A stretch of DNA of 64,000 bases from Phanerodontia chrysosporium. Taxonomy: Eukaryota > Basidiomycota > Agaricomycetes > Polyporales > Phanerochaetaceae. Within the stretch, counting starts at the first letter, position 1; every line of letters starts with the position of its first letter. The translations under genes and the position numbers were made by a program. A model generated the notes under the pieces. The model did not search any database. It had not been told where the DNA came from and saw only the letters and a program-made list of their open reading frames with translations. The stretch is from contig MJGA01000001.1 of assembly GCA_001910725.1 (NCBI GenBank), positions 2,418,001-2,482,000 on the forward strand, in the 5' to 3' direction. Below, one piece after another: positions 23,189 to 33,283 of this stretch.

Positions 23189-25551
23189 TGGCCCTACAAA
23201 ATAACTGGTTGACATCTGGGCACGGTGCAATGGTTATGTCACGGTAGTAGAGGGAGTAATGCTGGTCCAAAGCGATGGTGAGCAGGACGATAAATACAAG
23301 GACCACTAGCCACTCTCGCTAGTGCTCTGACCACACTGTGGACCTATCCTTTGTTGTGGCCATGAATGATTTCATTCATGTAGGTGGTGGCTGCGATGAA
23401 AGGAGCGTAACAATCACTTTCTTTTCAGGGAACGCAGAATGGACATCTGGGAGACATCCTCACCATCAGCCATCCTGCTGCGAGAAGCCTCAACTGCCCG
23501 AAGCCGGTGGATGTGTCAAACCCCAGGAGCCCTACGATAAATCCTGTGTGTACGAACGCGAGCACAGAACGCCTAGAGTCGTCCAGTCCGCATCCGGCCA
23601 AGACCTCGACACACCACTGATGTCGGCATGCCCTCCAGTTGGCGCAACGCCAACACACCCATACAAGTCATTTTCCCAGCGGCAGGCCAGATGACGTCGC
23701 GCTTCCCTGCCTCGTGGCTTCGCAGGACTTTGCCGCTGCAGCGAGAGGCTCTGATAGGCCGCGCGAGCTCAGGGCCCCGCCGACCGTCCCGCGCACAGCG
23801 ATAGGCCAGCGTCGAGACGCACACAGTAGCAGCACGCAGCACTGCCGCGACGTCTTCTCCCGCACCCGCGTGACCCATCTGTGTGCCGATAGGGCCATGC
23901 AGGTCCGCCGATGTCCGCGTCCTTGCGCAGCCCGCGCCCGTTCCTCGCAAGGGCGCGCGGGAAAGAGGCTGGCTTCGCCTAGGGGGCTGCGCTGCCGTGG
24001 GCCCCCGGGGCCAATAGCGTGCTCCCGCCAGAAGCCTGCAGGCACGCAGACGCGGCTGGCGGCGTCTGCCTAACGCCGCGCTCTGCGCATGCATTTCACA
24101 TCGGCCCCCTGTCTCGCATGAGTGCTCTGCGGCCGTCGCCGCCAGCTGCGGTTCGCCCGGGAGTATCGTCCGATCTTGGGGCGCGCTGTTCGAGCCCGTG
24201 CTGGACGCAAAATGCTCCATAAGTGGCGATCTGTGCGGATTGGCTCGTATCGCGCTGTCGTAACTGGTTGATATGCTTGCAAACACAGGTCGTCCGCGAA
24301 CAGGGCGACCGTCCCGACGTGGTGGCAGCGCAGATATGCGATGGTACATTCATTTGTGACCAAAATTTGTTATGTAAACTTCAGAACCCAGGATATGATA
24401 TCTCCGTGGATGTTCCATACAGACGTACTGGCTTGCAGCGTTGCCACCGAGCGAAACGGCCCGTCACGCTCAGTCCAGTAAGCACATCAACGGCTGCATA
24501 CACGTACTGGACTCACGAACAAATGTATGCCGTGATCAAGAACACATCACGGTCGTCTTGGACAGCTCCCAGGCACGCCCTAGCCTCTCTTGCCCTCGCA
24601 GAGGCACACTGGAGCACCCAAGCCTGCCAGGCACTTGCGCGACGCCAGGCACCCCCCACGAACGCCGCAGGGGCAGCGTTGCAGAGGGCTTCGTGGGGAC
24701 TCGTCGTGCGATTGGCCGCCCCTGGTGCATTGCTGTGGCTGTCAAAGGCCAGAGAGCTGACGCCGCAGCGCAGATAATGGCTGGGCGCCCGAGGGCGGCA
24801 ACCAAAGAGCCCGAGCATACAATGCCCTGATACCAAGCTTTGTGGTAGGCCCGATGCTGCGCGCGTGGCCGGCGCTTGGCGGACAACGCCGGTGCAACGA
24901 GCATTGCAGTGCTTGTGGTCATTGGCGGCGGGTCAGTCATGCGTACGCAATATCGCGTCCACTAGGACGCTCTCCGCCACATATTGGTCTGTTTCCAGGG
25001 GACAAATGGTAGAGGTTGCGTGGCTGCAGCAGCCAAGTACATCACAGGAAGGCCTCCAAGCCACACTGATACTGATGGCAAAAAATCGCTAACGAACATC
25101 ACATCAGAGCTGTATCGCGCACAAGGGGGGCCGGCAAACACTCACCACCAGCTTCGTCAACGAGCCCACCCGACCCGACCCCAACCGAGCGGGGACACGT
25201 CAACCACCAGCGCGGAACACTCCCTCGCGACGGGCGCTCGGGCCCAGACTTTGTGGCGTCGCGGGATGATCCGCGCACCGCTGACTGGACGAGCAGCTCC
25301 GCCGCGCCCTGCGCACTGGGGGCCTGGCGGGAGCATCCAGCACACCCGCACACGCCAGCGGCCGCGGTGTCGGGGGCCCGCGCCGGCGCACCGTCCGCCA
25401 GCGCGTCAGCCAATTGCGGCGCGCGCGCCTCACCCCGCGGCCCAGCGCCCGCCGGGCCTCCTGCAAGGGCCCTCTGCCGAGGTGCGGGCGGGCGTGTGCG
25501 TTGCGGTGGCGCGATACTGCGTGTGTCTTAGCGCATGGCCGCGGCGGGTGG

Positions 25552-25569
25552 GGCGCGCGCGCGCGCGCC
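25552..25569. repeat. (GC)n simple repeat
   Basis: An alternating GC run of about 18 bases lies inside the GC-rich segment. Alternating purine-pyrimidine tracts of this kind can adopt Z-DNA; nothing else is indicated. Confidence 0.6.
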
Positions 25570-26724
25570 GCAGCGGCGGAGCCCAGAGCACGCCAAACAC
25601 AGGCAGGACGAGCGCGCCGGGCCCGTCTGGACGCGGCCAGGGGGGCGCACGGCAACCCCAGATACGGGCCTCGAGCACCATCCCACCGCGTGCCAATGGA
25701 AGACAACGGCGCAAAGGAGCTGAGCGTGATGGTCCGCGCACGCAGAAAAAGGGCTGTCGCTGCGCCTGATGCAACGCACACGCAGGCGCAAGCCCAGACG
25801 GCGCCGCGACCCGCCCGCGCCGCGCCTTCGTGGCCCGTCTCGCCCGCCATGGGGGCGTGCACAAATGCCCGAGGCCCAACGCCGCGCCCGTTCTCCGCGC
25901 CGTCCGCACACAGCCAGCCCGACACCGCCTGACACACCGCGCACGATCCCTCATCCTCATCCTGGCCCGCAAGGAGGCACACGACCGGACATGGACGACG
26001 CGCAACGCCCGGCCGGAGGGGGCGCACGCGGGCAGGCGGGGGCTGGCCTGCGGTCGCGGTGGGCTCTCGGTCGCACTCTCGAGTGCTCCAGGCGCCGGGA
26101 CGCACGCAAACGGGGATGTGCGTTTCTGCGCCCGCGCGCGCCAACTGCCGGCCCAAGGCACGCCCGACGCCAGTCAATAACAAAGCAGGAAAAGAAGCGC
26201 CCGCGGTCGCCGTGGTGGCGGATTTCTGCGTTTCTGGTTGGCTCTGTCCGAGCATGTTGCGTTGCTCCGCCGCCGGCGCGGGCGTTGCGTGCGCATGTCT
26301 CCGGTACAGCTCGCTCAGGAGCAACCCCCGTTCGTGCGCTGGGAAGGCACATCCGCCAATGGGCATTTCTTGCATTGGTCGGGCACAGCACATGCACGCG
26401 GTTCGGGCTGCAAACGAAGAGTGACCCAAAAGCGATGCAATAAATACTTCCAGCTGATACAATACAAACATCTTTTTCGTAAACCACAACATGTGCAACA
26501 AAGATTTCGTATCCATGCGAGACAATCTCGACCGTCTATGAGTAAGGCGTTCCCGCCTCCCCCTCTCCGTGCCTCCCGCGCCCTCGCCCCTACGTCCATC
26601 CCGTTCTCGACGTGCCGCGGCATGCCCGTCATCGCGGGTTTGCCAATTGCGTCGGCGCCAAATGCTCGTCGGTATCAAACACAGCGCAGCGTTTGGAATG
26701 CTATTGCAGTGCAGCTGTGCACAT

Positions 26725-26753
26725 CGTGTGCGTGTGTGCGTGCGCGTGCGCGC
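26725..26753. repeat. GT/GC alternating microsatellite
   Basis: An imperfect run of CGTGTG and CGCGTG units, alternating purine-pyrimidine, lies about 220 bases beyond the 3' end of the small basic protein gene. Confidence 0.6.
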
Positions 26754-26974
26754 ATATCCGAGGCAAGAAAGGTGCAACAACGTCTCACTGCCACAGCGAG
26801 CAGCAAGGGGGTATTTGTGGGCATCGCGCGACCAAAGCGTAGACAGAAAAAAACAAGCTCCTGTCAAAAGGAAGACATGTCAGAAAAAAAGTTCGAGGTT
26901 GGCAGCAAATGAAGCGAACAACTGACCATTCCCGGCATCAATCAGACCCCAACAGCCACGTCCGCCGCCACCGT

Positions 26975-27664
26975 CTAGCAGACGGCACAGCCGCGGCCGC
27001 TCTCACGGACGAGCTTCTCCATGCGCTGGCAGCTCTCCATGCGGGCGTCGACGAGCTCCGCGAACATCTCGAGGAGGCGCGCGGCAGGCTCGGTGGGGGG
27101 CGCGCGCGCGGGGCGGCGGCGCTTCGTCGTCGAGATGCCCGAGAGGTGCAGGCGCATCTGGTTCTTGCGGCGCAGCCAGCGCGAGGCGGCCTGCTGGTGC
27201 GCAGACGGCGCGAGCGCGGACGCGTGCTGCGGGGGCGGGGGCGACGCGAGCAAGGACGACGTAGACGCGGCGGGGGACGCGAGGCCGGTGTCATCGGGCT
27301 CGGCCTTGATGCGCACGCCCTCGCAGGACGAGGCATCGGACGCGGCGGGCGAGACGGGGCAGGAGGAGGCGGGCGAGGCGTCGGGCGCGTCGATGCCCTT
27401 GGTGATGGCGAGCTCGAGCGCGGCGCGCGTGTGGTGCACCCAGTACTGCTCCTGCTGGTAGAAGGACGTGAGCGAGTCGAGGAGCGTCGCGGTGTGCTTG
27501 TGGTGCGGGTGCGGCTGGGCGTGGTGCAGCTGGTGGATGTGTGCGGGGTGGGGCACGAGCTGGTGGCCAGCGGCGAGGAAGAAGGGCGGGTGCGCCGAGG
27601 GCGGCGAGTGTGGCGGGGTCGGGAGGGCAGAGGGGGCGGCGGACTGCTCAAACTTGATGGTCAT
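26975..27664 (-). CDS. Conserved-looking basic protein with a CaaX-like end, function unknown
   Basis: A single exon of 229 residues from ATG 27664-27662 (MTIKFEQSAAPSALPTPPHSPP). The head is rich in Pro, Ser and His (HHAQPHPHHKH). A short helix-like block (LLDSLTSFYQQEQYWVHHTRAALELAITKG) precedes a Ser/Pro linker. A strongly basic patch (RWLRRKNQMRLHLSG, then KRRRPAR) follows, and a final helix (LLEMFAELVDARMESCQRMEKLV). The basic patch looks nuclear or nucleic-acid binding, but I cannot place it in a named family. The last four residues, CAVC, fit a CaaX-type prenylation box. Third positions are almost all G or C. It sits alone between 3.8 kb and 1.6 kb non-coding flanks, which is typical of a tightly regulated gene. 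Confidence 0.6.
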   Translation of the reverse strand: MTIKFEQSAAPSALPTPPHSPPSAHPPFFLAAGHQLVPHPAHIHQLHHAQPHPHHKHTATLLDSLTSFYQQEQYWVHHTRAALELAITKGIDAPDASPASSCPVSPAASDASSCEGVRIKAEPDDTGLASPAASTSSLLASPPPPQHASALAPSAHQQAASRWLRRKNQMRLHLSGISTTKRRRPARAPPTEPAARLLEMFAELVDARMESCQRMEKLVRESGRGCAVC

Positions 27665-27765
27665 GGTGGGTGCGGAGGCAGTGGCAGTGTTTTGTGGGAG
27701 CGGAGGGGAGGGGGTGAAAGCGAGCAGGGGAAAGATGGGAGAGGCTGAGGCGGAGGCAGCGGTGG

Positions 27766-27775
27766 GATATATGGG
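27766..27775 (-). promoter_or_regulatory. TATA-like box upstream of the basic protein gene
   Basis: A CCATATATC element on the minus strand lies about 100 bases upstream of the ATG at 27664, a plausible distance for a fungal TATA box. Confidence 0.4.
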
Positions 27776-27858
27776 CTGGCGGAGGAGTCTCGACCAACGC
27801 TCTCGTCGTGACATGAACAAGGACCAGTGCCCGCGTCCAGGCCACTGTCCAGCGCGGG

Positions 27859-29002
27859 CCAATCAGCATGGCCCGCCCGTGAGCCCACCAACGATCCAGA
27901 GCGATCCAGCATCTGAGCCACTTGCCATTTCCGGCCGGCCAATGGGAATGCGTTTCAACGGGGAGCCAATCGCGGCTGGCGGCTGCGCCGTCCACTGGCG
28001 GGAGTCCACCGCCAGATGTGGCGCAGCGCGCCCTGTGCATCGGCGGTGCGGGCGGACGGGAGCCGTGGACGGAGGCAGCGGCGACGGCGGCGGCGACGAC
28101 GACGAGGGCAGTCAATGTGGGCGTTGGCGACGGTCGATTGCCGATGGCTGCGATGGGAAAGCGTCTGCTTCGGAAGGAGCACGCAAGCCGTCCTGGTTGG
28201 CTGCCCGCCCCCGTGGGAACACAGTCCAGGCCTCCCAAATGAGGACATGCACTGCGTCATCCTCTCCCGCCCTTCCCATTGGCTCCTCGTCCCTGCACAC
28301 GGGGTCGTCTCTCGGAGGCCTGCGGTAGATAGCGATCCCACCACCCTCCGTCCTCTTCCGCCTCGAGGCCATCTCCGACGTCCGTGCAACCCCGCACAAC
28401 TCTAATCCCCCATCTCTCGGGCGATGCGAGGTCTCCTGTTGTACACCGTTGCCAGAAGCCTCGTCTCCAACACGCACTCTCTGCTCGTTCCTCGTAGAAT
28501 GTGTCCACGCGGCAATGTCCAAAGCGTGCAAGTTGCAACCACTCAGAATGCACGCCCCTATCAAGCGCCCGCTCCCCATTGGCCCAGCCAATCACAGGCC
28601 GCCGAGGCTAACGAACCTGCTGAAGCCTAGCTCAGGTAAACCGCCCTCGGCTTGTGAGAGCAGAGTACATACATTGGATAATCCGACTCTATTGCAACCC
28701 GGACGTCTGTGCACGCCTCGCTACTCTACCGAGCAGTAGTACTACCGGTAGCACAGCTCGTAGAGGAGTCGAGCTAGCAAGTGCTCGACGGCGGGTGGCA
28801 CCTCTCAGATCCGCCAACCAGATGCCGTTCTCAGCTCGGATGTCAGTTGCAGACGCGAGTGCCTATTCGTTCCCAGCAATTGATTGGGACGACAGTGAGA
28901 ACCTATCTCCAAGGACACAAGAGAGCTTTGTCGTCTTGCAGTAAATTCCATCGCTACCAAGGCCCAAAAGCGGACCACTCCCAGCGTCCGAGCGCGGCCA
29001 AT
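27859..29002. promoter_or_regulatory. Cluster of CCAAT boxes
   Basis: At least eight CCAAT/ATTGG pentamers occur in this 1.15 kb of otherwise GC-rich DNA: about 27,859, 27,939, 27,966, 28,278, 28,578, 28,588, 28,883 and 28,998. Several lie in longer GGCCAAT or CCCATTGGC contexts, and two face each other within 15 bases. CCAAT boxes are bound by the Hap2/3/5 (NF-Y) complex. The cluster lies upstream of the basic protein gene; at its far end it approaches the 3' end of EMC10. No coding exon is seen in 27,665-29,233. Confidence 0.5.
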
Positions 29003-29233
29003 TGCGACCCCTTTCCCAGCGTCATAAGCGTCGTCTCCGCGCATACGCAAACAACCTGTCTTTGTAATGACTTGTCTCGGTATATTGCTTTGTATGGTTT
29101 CGGAACCGTTCATGGCATTCAAGGAACACAGCTTACACCGGAAACTACGCGCGGTCTCACCGCCTCTGTGCACCTCCGCCCTGCTGGCCCTCCTCTTCTG
29201 GCGGCGACCCGGTGACAGCTGTCGCGAAGGGGG

Positions 29234-30094
29234 TCAGGAGCCTAGCCTGAGCTGTAGAACAGACGACGCACCGAGTGCCAGGAATGCAATCGCAATGTAC
29301 ATCCAGTACTTCTGTATGAACGACTTCTCCTGCGGCGGCGCGACGACCTTGCCTTCTGCGCTGAGCTGCGGCGGCGTGCGGAGGCTCGGGCTGCAGCAGT
29401 GCACCATCAGCACCTCCCCCGGATTGACAGGAACGCGCGGGCGGGGAGACTCACAGCGGCGGGTGCGTCGGTGCGCGTACGACAACGGTCGTGTTGACAA
29501 TGCGTGTGCCGACATCAGCAAGGAGCCTGCGGCGCGCACGCGCGGAGCCGGGGCACGCGCCGTCGTGCGGGACGGGCCCGACGAAGTAGTCGAGCGCGAC
29601 CGGCGCGCCGTCCGCGGCGACGTGCAGCGTCAGGCTCTGCGCGGTTGCGTGCGGGAGGTGGCACTGGCGCGTGCGTCGGCGTCAGCGCAGCGGCAGCAGG
29701 AGAGAAGGGGGCGGCACGGGACACGCACGAGCTTCACGGCCGAGACGTGCCACTGCGCGGAGTGCGTGTCGCCCGGGTGCTGCAGCGCGAGCTGGTACAG
29801 CGCGGCGTCGAGGTCCACGGGCTCCGCGCCGTCCTCCGCCGCGGCGGCCGCAGACGCAGCGTACGCCGTGAGGTACGCCGCGAGCGCGCCGTCCGCGTCC
29901 TCGACGAGCTCCGCGGCGCCGTGTGCGGGGGCGAGCACGAGCGCACCGCGGTCCACGAACGGCTCGGCGGGGCGCGCCGGGTGGAAGATGCGCTGGAGAA
30001 GGCGCACGGTGGGTGGCTCCGCTGTCGCCGGGCCTGTCGCAAGTGTGCTGGGCAGCGCGAGGGCGAGGGCGAGGGTGGCGAGATGGAGGCGCAT
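29234..30094 (-). CDS. EMC10: ER membrane protein complex subunit 10 (EMC10-like)
   Basis: Three exons on minus: 30094-29729, 29663-29455, 29390-29234, giving 243 residues. A clear signal peptide (MRLHLATLALALALPSTLATG) starts at ATG 30094. A luminal beta-rich domain follows (VRLLQRIFHP ... AQWHVSAVKL ... LTLHVAADGAPVALDYFVG ... TRIVNTTVVVRAPTHPPL). After a Pro-rich linker come KSFIQKYWMYIAIAFLALG, the C-terminal membrane anchor, and a short tail. This is the layout of EMC10, part of the ER complex that inserts tail-anchored and multi-pass proteins. The exon joins keep the frame and the introns are 65 and 64 bases. GC is very high here, as in the FunK1 gene. Confidence 0.82.
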
Positions 30095-30535
30095 CGTGAG
30101 CAGTGATTGGACGTGGCAGGCGCCCGCGGGGCTCGCAAAGCGCATGCGCTCTCGCACAATGGCATCACGATGCTGAGGTGAAGATTTCACTATGCTCTCG
30201 GTCTCCTATATACCGTCTTCTTGTTCAAAGCTCATACAAATCCGCTCTCAAGCACATTAAATCACCGTACATCCATGAAAGTTTGTCGCAAAGGAAGATA
30301 GGCCTCAGCACGGCGGAAGAGATTATAGTACAACGCGATTATATGGTACAGCATCTTTGGGAATTATCGTCGAGGATAGACAAGAATTGTAGCGCGTCCC
30401 GTGCATGGTGCAGTCAGAGCGTCAGGAAGAATATGAACAACAACGAAGGTATATGCGGCAGCAGACCAGACAACATGGCCAGTCCTTTAAGTTTACAGAG
30501 AAACGAGCGAACGGAAGACTTCATACGGGGGAAAG
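30095..30535 (-). promoter_or_regulatory. Spacer between BSD2-like and EMC10 genes, with TATA-like box
   Basis: This holds the EMC10 promoter and the 3' end of the BSD2-like transcript. A TATA-like element (GTATATAG on minus, about 30,207-30,214) lies about 115 bases upstream of the EMC10 start. No exon is seen. Confidence 0.4.
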
Positions 30536-32168
30536 TCACAGCAAGCCTGCGGCGCGCAATGCCCGCTGCAGACGTGCCTCCTCAGCGTACGCGCGCGCGA
30601 GTCGGTCGTTCTCCTCAGGGTTGTCCGGGTTGAGCGGGATGATGTACTCGCTGCGCTCGCGCACCGGCGCGTCCTCCTCCTCGTCCGGCATGGGCATCCC
30701 AAAGTGGCTCAGCGCGCCGGGATACTCGCCTGCGAGGTCGGCTTGCGGCGCCTGCCGCTGTGGGAGGCCGAGCCCCGCGCGCAGCATGCTGAGGCGCTGG
30801 AACAGCGAACCCGGCGACGCTGTGGAGGTCGATGCCGCCGGCGCGGGGAGGGTCGACGGCGGCTGCGACGAGAGCACGCCGCGCTCCCAACGCTTCACGC
30901 GCCAGAAGCTGAGCAGCGACGTGAGGAGGATGAACCACCCTGCAGCACGGTCAGCGGACACTTCTCGGAGATAGACGCGCGGAAAAGGACTAACCGACGG
31001 TCATCAGGAAGAACGACAGCCACTCGGTGGTGGCATCACCCAAGAACGTGGTCGTCTCCGTGGTCGTCCCAATGGGAATGCTACTTGGCCATGCAGTACC
31101 GTTGGCAGCGAGCTTTGCGTAATAGTCGTCCGCTTCTGCGGCAGTGGCGAATGTCGGTGCGGGGGTTGGTGTGCCCTGTTCCGTGCTCTGCCAGCCCCAG
31201 CCCTCGAGCTCCTCCTGTCTGCCCCACTCCTCCGCGCGACCGCGCATCGCAAAGCCGTACTGGATGAGCGTGATGCCCAGTCCGGCCCGCGAGCCAAGTT
31301 TTGCGGCATGTGTCGTGTGGAGGAGGTACGTGAGCAGGAAGCCGACGAACTGGAAGGAGATGGAGACGAGCATGTTCCACAGGAAGGAGAAGAGCGACCC
31401 TGTGGGCAACGACTCGATGATGACGTCGCCAGGGCCGGATCCGGTCGAAGGAGCATGGATGGTCGTCTCCCAGTATGGCGGGACGGCATCGGCCTGTGCA
31501 GATGCATACGATGGCGGCGCATCTTTCTGCGCTTCTTCCGGGACAAGGTAGGTGTTATCGCCTGGAGCATCAGCACACATGAGCTCAGTGACAAGCATAC
31601 GAAGAGTTAGGCAGTCCTCACCTTCTGTAACTCGTACCGGTCTCGAGGGCTTCGCAGTAACGTTCGCGAACACTCCATCGTTCTGTATCCCACCGCCGAT
31701 GGCGCCTTCTACGTGCGAGCTGCCCACGCCCAGCCGCTCCGCGACACGCTGCGGGAGCACCCTCCGCATCCATCCACCCGTCCTCCTCTGCGCACTCCTT
31801 GCCACCGCGGAAAAGTCAGGGATGACCCCGTTCGAGTTGCCCTGCGACTGGACCTGGAAGAACTGAGTAGACGCCGGCGGAGAGCCTGGTGGAGGGCGCG
31901 CCCAGTCCTCGCCGTAGTCGGCACGCTCGAAGTCGTAGGCCTGAGGCGCGCCGGCCTCGCGCGACGGAGAGGACGGTGACTCCGGCTCGGCGTTGGGAAG
32001 CGAGCTGTACCCGTTTCTGTTCGTACCGGCGGCCCTGACATGGTTCCTGTCGTCGTGCTCCTGTTCGTCTTCGTCGTCCGACTCTAGAAACGCCGCTTCC
32101 ATCTCATCTTGTGCAGTCGTGTCCGTATGCGGGTTGGGTATCGGTGCATAGCGAATGTTGGACGGCAT
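30536..32168 (-). CDS. BSD2: Bsd2/NDFIP-family Rsp5 ubiquitin-ligase adaptor
   Basis: Three exons from ATG 32168 (MPSNIRYAPIPNPHTD), about 505 residues. Introns are 31621-31562 (60 bases) and a 55-base intron near 31,000-30,940. An acidic cytosolic head carries a PPSY motif (KDAPPSYASA), the WW-domain ligand that recruits Rsp5/Nedd4 ligases. Three hydrophobic segments follow: FLWNMLVSISFQFVGFLLTY, a Gly-rich second helix (LGSRAGLGITLIQYGF), and WLSFFLMTVGWFILLTSLL, which spans the second splice site. The C-terminal tail is cytosolic. In yeast Bsd2 sends metal transporters and other cargo from Golgi/endosome to the vacuole. The first intron is a multiple of three and free of stops, so unspliced mRNA would stay in frame. 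Confidence 0.85.
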
Positions 32169-33283
32169 GATTGATTATCCCAGAGGACGAGGTTCCAAAG
32201 GCACTTCGAGGTCGAGAGTCCCGAATCCCAGACTATCGAGACAATCGTTAAGAAATAAGGGAGGAAAGAAAAGAGACAAGGCCCTGGAGAGAGACCTTGT
32301 GTGGAGGTTTCAGCAACAGTCAGTGAAGTCTGCGCAGCGAGCTGTGTAAGAGGAAGCGATGCGTAACCAATCTCGGACGATACTGCGTCTGGCGTCTGTG
32401 CTCGGGTTTTCCCGAACGAGTTGTCTCCTCAACCAGATCTCAGAGTATCCTCCGAAAACCCGCCACATAATCGATGTCCGATGTCCAAGAAACGGCTTCG
32501 TAGCGTGAATATCATGCCTCATGTACAGGTGTATTCAAGCTGTGGAAGGCCAGCACCGCGCTTACTCAACATGGGACCCTGGTAGGATCGTTGTTTTCTG
32601 AGGCTGGCCTTTCGCACCATCTCCATCTGCCATCCTTCATCATGACTTACCACAAAGTCATTCTCCACGTATGGCCTTGTTATTCTATGACACGAGCCAA
32701 TAGGCAGGTTCAGTCTTGTGAGAAAGAGGGCTAATGCTGGCTGGCATCTTGTTCGACGACGCACGAATCAGTGGGCGTCGCTCGTTCCTCGCCTACCACA
32801 GGATGTATCAACTGGGTGGTCTCAAAGGCGATTTGACACGAGAAACAAGTCCGTTTTTAAGATTCAGTGGTGGGTAGTGCGAGGTAGCGATCATCCTGAG
32901 GCCAGGAACGCCACCGAGGTGCTTGCACTATGAAAGTCTGAAAGAAGGCCAAGCTACAAGCTAACTCGTTCACATGTCGTACGACTGTAGGCGTCAGCTA
33001 GGTGAATGCTAGAGTTCAGGCATCAAATATTCGTCTATCGAGAAGAGAAGTCATCTTCAACTCGAGATCGGACTCATCGGCTGCCGGGAGCATGCAGCAA
33101 TTCAGACTCAATGTTAATGCTGATACTCTCTATACTTGCTGCATACAAGCAAAATAACTACTACTCGGCGCGATACACGGAGAATGCAAAGTCAGGTAAC
33201 ATACAATGTAGAGAGACACATTCCAAGTTTGCGACCTCGAGAGCTTGAAGAGCAGGACATGTCACGGGGAGGTGAAGTTCTGA
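32169..33283. other. Intergenic region, no gene seen
   Basis: About 1.1 kb between the BSD2-like start and the 3' end of the membrane protein gene. Short frames on both strands lack domains or splice partners. It must contain the BSD2-like promoter. Confidence 0.35.

Larger units (their letters stand above)
23189..26974. other. Long GC-rich gene-poor stretch
   Basis: Nearly 3.8 kb between the FunK1 start and the next gene's stop. From about 23.7 kb onward it is strikingly GC-rich and CpG-rich, and every strand has long open frames simply because stop codons are rare (the longest is 555 codons on minus at 25,200-26,867). These frames look like Ala/Arg/Pro/Gly noise, overlap each other on both strands and lack domains. 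I see no supportable exon. It might hold a long 3' untranslated region of the 26,975-27,664 gene or non-coding transcripts. Confidence 0.45.

Noticed and set aside
25200..26867. 555-codon open frame on the minus strand
   Set aside because: It lies in GC-rich DNA where stops are rare, overlaps equally long frames on the other strand, has no domain, and its composition is Ala/Arg/Gly/Pro noise.
29067..30176. Long plus-strand open frame over EMC10
   Set aside because: It is the antisense shadow of the GC-rich EMC10 exons, whose minus-strand protein has a signal peptide, domain and membrane anchor.
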